A stretch of 64,000 nt of DNA from assembly GCA_023667315.1 (NCBI GenBank), contig JAMPAI010000002.1, positions 310,001 to 374,000 of the forward strand, written 5' to 3'. The stretch is from Ruminococcus flavefaciens (GTDB lineage: Bacteria > Bacteroidota > Bacteroidia > Bacteroidales > P3). The stretch's first letter is position 1; the number at the start of each line of letters is the position of its first letter. The position numbers and the translations under genes were made by a program. Positions 62,055-64,000 of this stretch are shown here, in pieces. The notes below the pieces were generated by a model. That model searched no databases, was not told the DNA's origin, and saw only the letters and a list, made by a program, of their open reading frames with translations.

Positions 62055-62795
62055 ATGAAAGCGATTAAAAAACTCTTTATGACGGTATCGGCGGTTACCT
62101 TGATCGGTGTCTGCCATGCCCAGCCTTCCGTGCGCATCGACTGCAACCAGCCCACCGTTACCAAGAACCACGATATTACGGGCTTCAATGCCTTGACAGC
62201 TTCGCATGCCTTCGAAGTGGACATGTTTCCCTCCGACCGGGAATCGGTGCAGATTATGGTGCCTGGCGACATGGAAAAATATGTGGTGGTTTCTCAAAAG
62301 GGAAACACCTTGTATATCGGTTTGAAAGACGGTTTTTCGTACTCTTTCCGCGACAAGGATTGCCTAAAGGCTTACGTCTATTTTAAGGATTTAGCGCAGG
62401 TAAAGGGTTCGGGGGCCGCAGAAATAGACATCAAGGGAGCCTACGATGCCCGCAACGGGAATCTGACGATCGACCTTTCGGGTGCATCTTCGTTCGACGG
62501 CCGCGTGCTGAACCTCGCCAAACTGAAAGCTGAACTCTCGGGTGCTTCGGAACTGGACATGAAGGGTTCGGCCACCGATGTGGAACTGAGTGCCTCCGGC
62601 GCTTCGGAAGCCGAATTGGAAGACCTTTTCGTAAAGAACTTCAGCGGCCACGTTTCGGGCGCCTCCAAAGCCGAGCTCAATGTATCGGAAACCTTCTCAG
62701 GCAGTGCCTCCGGCGCTTCCAAGATAGAGGTAAAAGGCCGTCCGCGCGTGCTCAAGGCCGACGACAGCGGCGCCTCCCGGATTGTTTTCGAATAA
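62055..62795 (+). CDS. exported head-GIN (DUF2807) domain protein
   Basis: A 246-residue protein: signal peptide MKAIKKLFMTVSAVTLIGVC then HAQ, then a DUF2807/GIN adhesin-like beta-helix. The second half repeats SGAS-type turns: LSGASSFDGRVLNL, LSGASELDMKG, ASGASEAELED, VSGASKAELNVS, ASGASKIEVKG and DSGASRIVF. These turn-rich repeats form a right-handed beta-solenoid; such proteins are surface or periplasmic and of unknown role. The start at 62055 gives the signal peptide. It is 40 nt behind gldD and ends at a strong terminator. Confidence 0.8.
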   Translation: MKAIKKLFMTVSAVTLIGVCHAQPSVRIDCNQPTVTKNHDITGFNALTASHAFEVDMFPSDRESVQIMVPGDMEKYVVVSQKGNTLYIGLKDGFSYSFRDKDCLKAYVYFKDLAQVKGSGAAEIDIKGAYDARNGNLTIDLSGASSFDGRVLNLAKLKAELSGASELDMKGSATDVELSASGASEAELEDLFVKNFSGHVSGASKAELNVSETFSGSASGASKIEVKGRPRVLKADDSGASRIVFE

Positions 62796-62814
62796 ACACG
62801 TTGCCAGATACAGG

Positions 62815-62849
62815 AAAGAGGTCGGTTCTTGGAGAACCGACCTCTTTTG
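62815..62849. terminator. Bidirectional terminator
   Basis: AAAGAGGTCGGTTCT, loop TGG, AGAACCGACCTCTTT: a perfect 15-bp stem with short A and T runs, between the convergent GIN-domain and glycosyltransferase genes. Confidence 0.85.
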
Positions 62850-62896
62850 TCTTATAGGTTTTGCAACAGCCTGAGAACCGCCTTGCAGACGGGTGC

Positions 62897-63892
62897 TTAC
62901 CGTTCTTCTTTCCGTGCTTTACCTTTCTCTTGACCGGTAGGGGCAGGCTCGGAAAGGTGAGACCTGTAGCTGTTGATGTAATAGACGGGACGGCGCTTCG
63001 ATTCGATGAAAATGCGTCCGACATATTCCCCGATGATGCCGATGCTCAGCAGCTGCACGCCACCTAAGAAAAGAATCACCACGATCAAAGTGGGGAAACC
63101 GCCCACGGGGTCGCCGAAAATGGCGGCCTTTACAAGGTAGAACACGCCCAAAATCAAGGCCAGCGAAGCGGTAATCGAACCGATGAGGGTGGATATGCGC
63201 AAGGGAAAGTTGGAAAACGAGACGATACCGTCAACCGCCAGGAAAAACAGTTTCTTGAAGCTCCACTTGGTGGTGCCGGCCACACGGTCGTCGCGGTTGA
63301 AGTCGATGGCGGTTTTCTTGAAGCCGATCTGGCAGAAAAGCCCCTTGGTGTAGCGTTCCGACTCGCGGAGCTCTTTCAAGGCCTCGATGCACTTGCGGTC
63401 GAGCAGGCGGAAATCGCCCACGTTTTCGGGGATATCCAGACTGGAGCCTCTTTGCAAGATCCTGTAGAAAAGAAGCGAGAACTTGCGCTTGAGCCACGAT
63501 TCCTTGCCGCGCGAAATCCGGTGGGCGTACACATCGTCATAGCCCTCTTCCCATTTCTGCAACATCTCCTTTATCAGGCGGGGAGGATCCTGCAGGTCGG
63601 CGTCGATAATCACCATGCAATCGCCCGCCACATGGTCGAAACCCGCCAGCATGGCCTTTTCCTTGCCGTAGTTGCGCGACAGATCCACCACGCTCACACG
63701 CTTGTCCGTATGATAGAGTTCGTTCAGAATCTGCAGGGTACGGTCTTTCGAGCCGTCGTTCACGAAAAGCACCTCCCAATCGTAATCGTCGGTCATTATC
63801 TTCTGCAATTCCGACCAAAGGTGCGGCAAGGAAGCCTCCTCGTTATAGCAAGGCACCAGAATGGAAACAAGTTTTTTCTGCACGGCGTTCAT
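62897..63892 (-). CDS. polyprenyl-phosphate glycosyltransferase, GT2 (GtrB/ArnC-like)
   Basis: A 331-residue inner-membrane GT2 enzyme. The GT-A domain has VSILVPCYNEEASLPHL, VLFVNDGSKDRTLQIL, IIDADLQDPPRLI (DxD-like) and DFRLLDRKC. Two C-terminal helices (ISTLIGSITASLALILGVFY; LIVVILFLGGVQLLSIGII) match GtrB/ArnC enzymes that load a sugar on undecaprenyl phosphate. The tail is basic and cytoplasmic. The start at 63892 (MNAVQKKLVSILVP) is preferred to 63985. It could feed a GtrA-type flippase and a GT39-like enzyme such as the fusion at 28764, though they are 30 kb apart. The upstream reading ends 5 nt before. Confidence 0.9.
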   Translation of the reverse strand: MNAVQKKLVSILVPCYNEEASLPHLWSELQKIMTDDYDWEVLFVNDGSKDRTLQILNELYHTDKRVSVVDLSRNYGKEKAMLAGFDHVAGDCMVIIDADLQDPPRLIKEMLQKWEEGYDDVYAHRISRGKESWLKRKFSLLFYRILQRGSSLDIPENVGDFRLLDRKCIEALKELRESERYTKGLFCQIGFKKTAIDFNRDDRVAGTTKWSFKKLFFLAVDGIVSFSNFPLRISTLIGSITASLALILGVFYLVKAAIFGDPVGGFPTLIVVILFLGGVQLLSIGIIGEYVGRIFIESKRRPVYYINSYRSHLSEPAPTGQEKGKARKEER

Positions 63893-63896
63893 CTCG

Positions 63897-64000
63897 TTAA
63901 TTTTGGCGTAATCGATACAATTCGAGTTGGCAAACGGAAGGATCTGTTTGGAAAGCAAGGTCGTAGTTCGTTTCGATATACTCACGGCCTTTCGGAAAAT
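63897..64000 (-). CDS. possible C-terminal end of an upstream gene (partial)
   Basis: On the minus strand a frame enters from the right edge and reads 33 residues, including EYIETNYDLAFQTDPSVCQL and ending LYRLRQN at a TAA (63897-63899), 5 nt before the glycosyltransferase start. Such short spacing fits an operon, and the residue mix looks coding-like (a soluble C-terminus of a membrane glycosyltransferase is possible). Too little is present to name it. Confidence 0.35.
   Translation of the reverse strand, partial: FPKGREYIETNYDLAFQTDPSVCQLELYRLRQN

Overview
The window reads as chromosomal DNA of a Bacteroidetes bacterium, most likely order Bacteroidales. The basis is gene content (FeoA-FeoB fusion, DUF4270 lipoprotein between a short GlgA and GlmS, Omp28/DUF6029/TlpA cluster, OmpH and OstA-like proteins, GldD, gingipain-type C25 peptidase, proteins with type IX secretion C-terminal domains) and the recurrent promoter -7 box TAnnTTTG, mostly without Shine-Dalgarno sites. 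Nearly all of it is ordinary, densely packed chromosome; no phage, IS transposase, CRISPR array, rRNA or tRNA was recognised.

Layout. 0-3.8 kb: a partial HxlR regulator, a divergent cupin, a promoter-carrying hairpin repeat, and a large fused MurL-MurD2 enzyme (L-Glu route to D-Glu in peptidoglycan). 3.8-6.5 kb: two GNAT acetyltransferases and an AAA ATPase with operator-like repeats, the most accessory-looking stretch. 6.4-8.7 kb: bifunctional FtcD behind a 536-bp leader holding a structured element that recurs before tlpA. 8.7-13.9 kb: lipase-like hydrolase and a tlpA/DUF6029/Omp28/T9SS-cargo run. 14-16.8 kb: an RlmL-like methyltransferase with a lost catalytic motif, a thioesterase and kbl. 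16.8-18.4 kb: tandem repeat array and two small beta-barrels. 18.4-26.8 kb: pepP, feoAB, glmS/DUF4270/glgA. 26.9-36 kb: recJ, GtrA-GT-TPR fusion, rluA-like, rng, hup, ssb, mutY. 36-39 kb: dsbD, purS, pssA. 39-46 kb: a secreted-protein cluster (two paralogous T9SS cargos, HEAT-like protein, C25 peptidase, S74-domain cargo). 46-54.5 kb: ostA, PepSY-like, purA, nadC, ompH-like, recQ operon. 54.6-64 kb: lptB, FadL-like, Tyr-rich lipoprotein, proS, pth, gldE-like, gldD, GIN-domain protein, glycosyltransferase.

How it fits together. Much of the window serves the cell envelope: peptidoglycan precursors (MurL-MurD2, GlmS), LPS transport (LptB, OstA-like), lipid head groups (PssA), periplasmic thiol chemistry (DsbD, TlpA, Omp28), outer membrane barrels, and T9SS/gliding parts (GldD, GldE-like) with several T9SS cargos.

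The observations I rate highest are the MurL-MurD2 fusion; a roughly 69-nt leader element shared by ftcD and tlpA whose differences preserve RNA pairing; a dispersed repeat that places a TATCTTTG promoter box before at least three unrelated genes; and an RNA methyltransferase paralog missing its NPPY motif. All calls are from reading the sequence; no database search or folding program was run.
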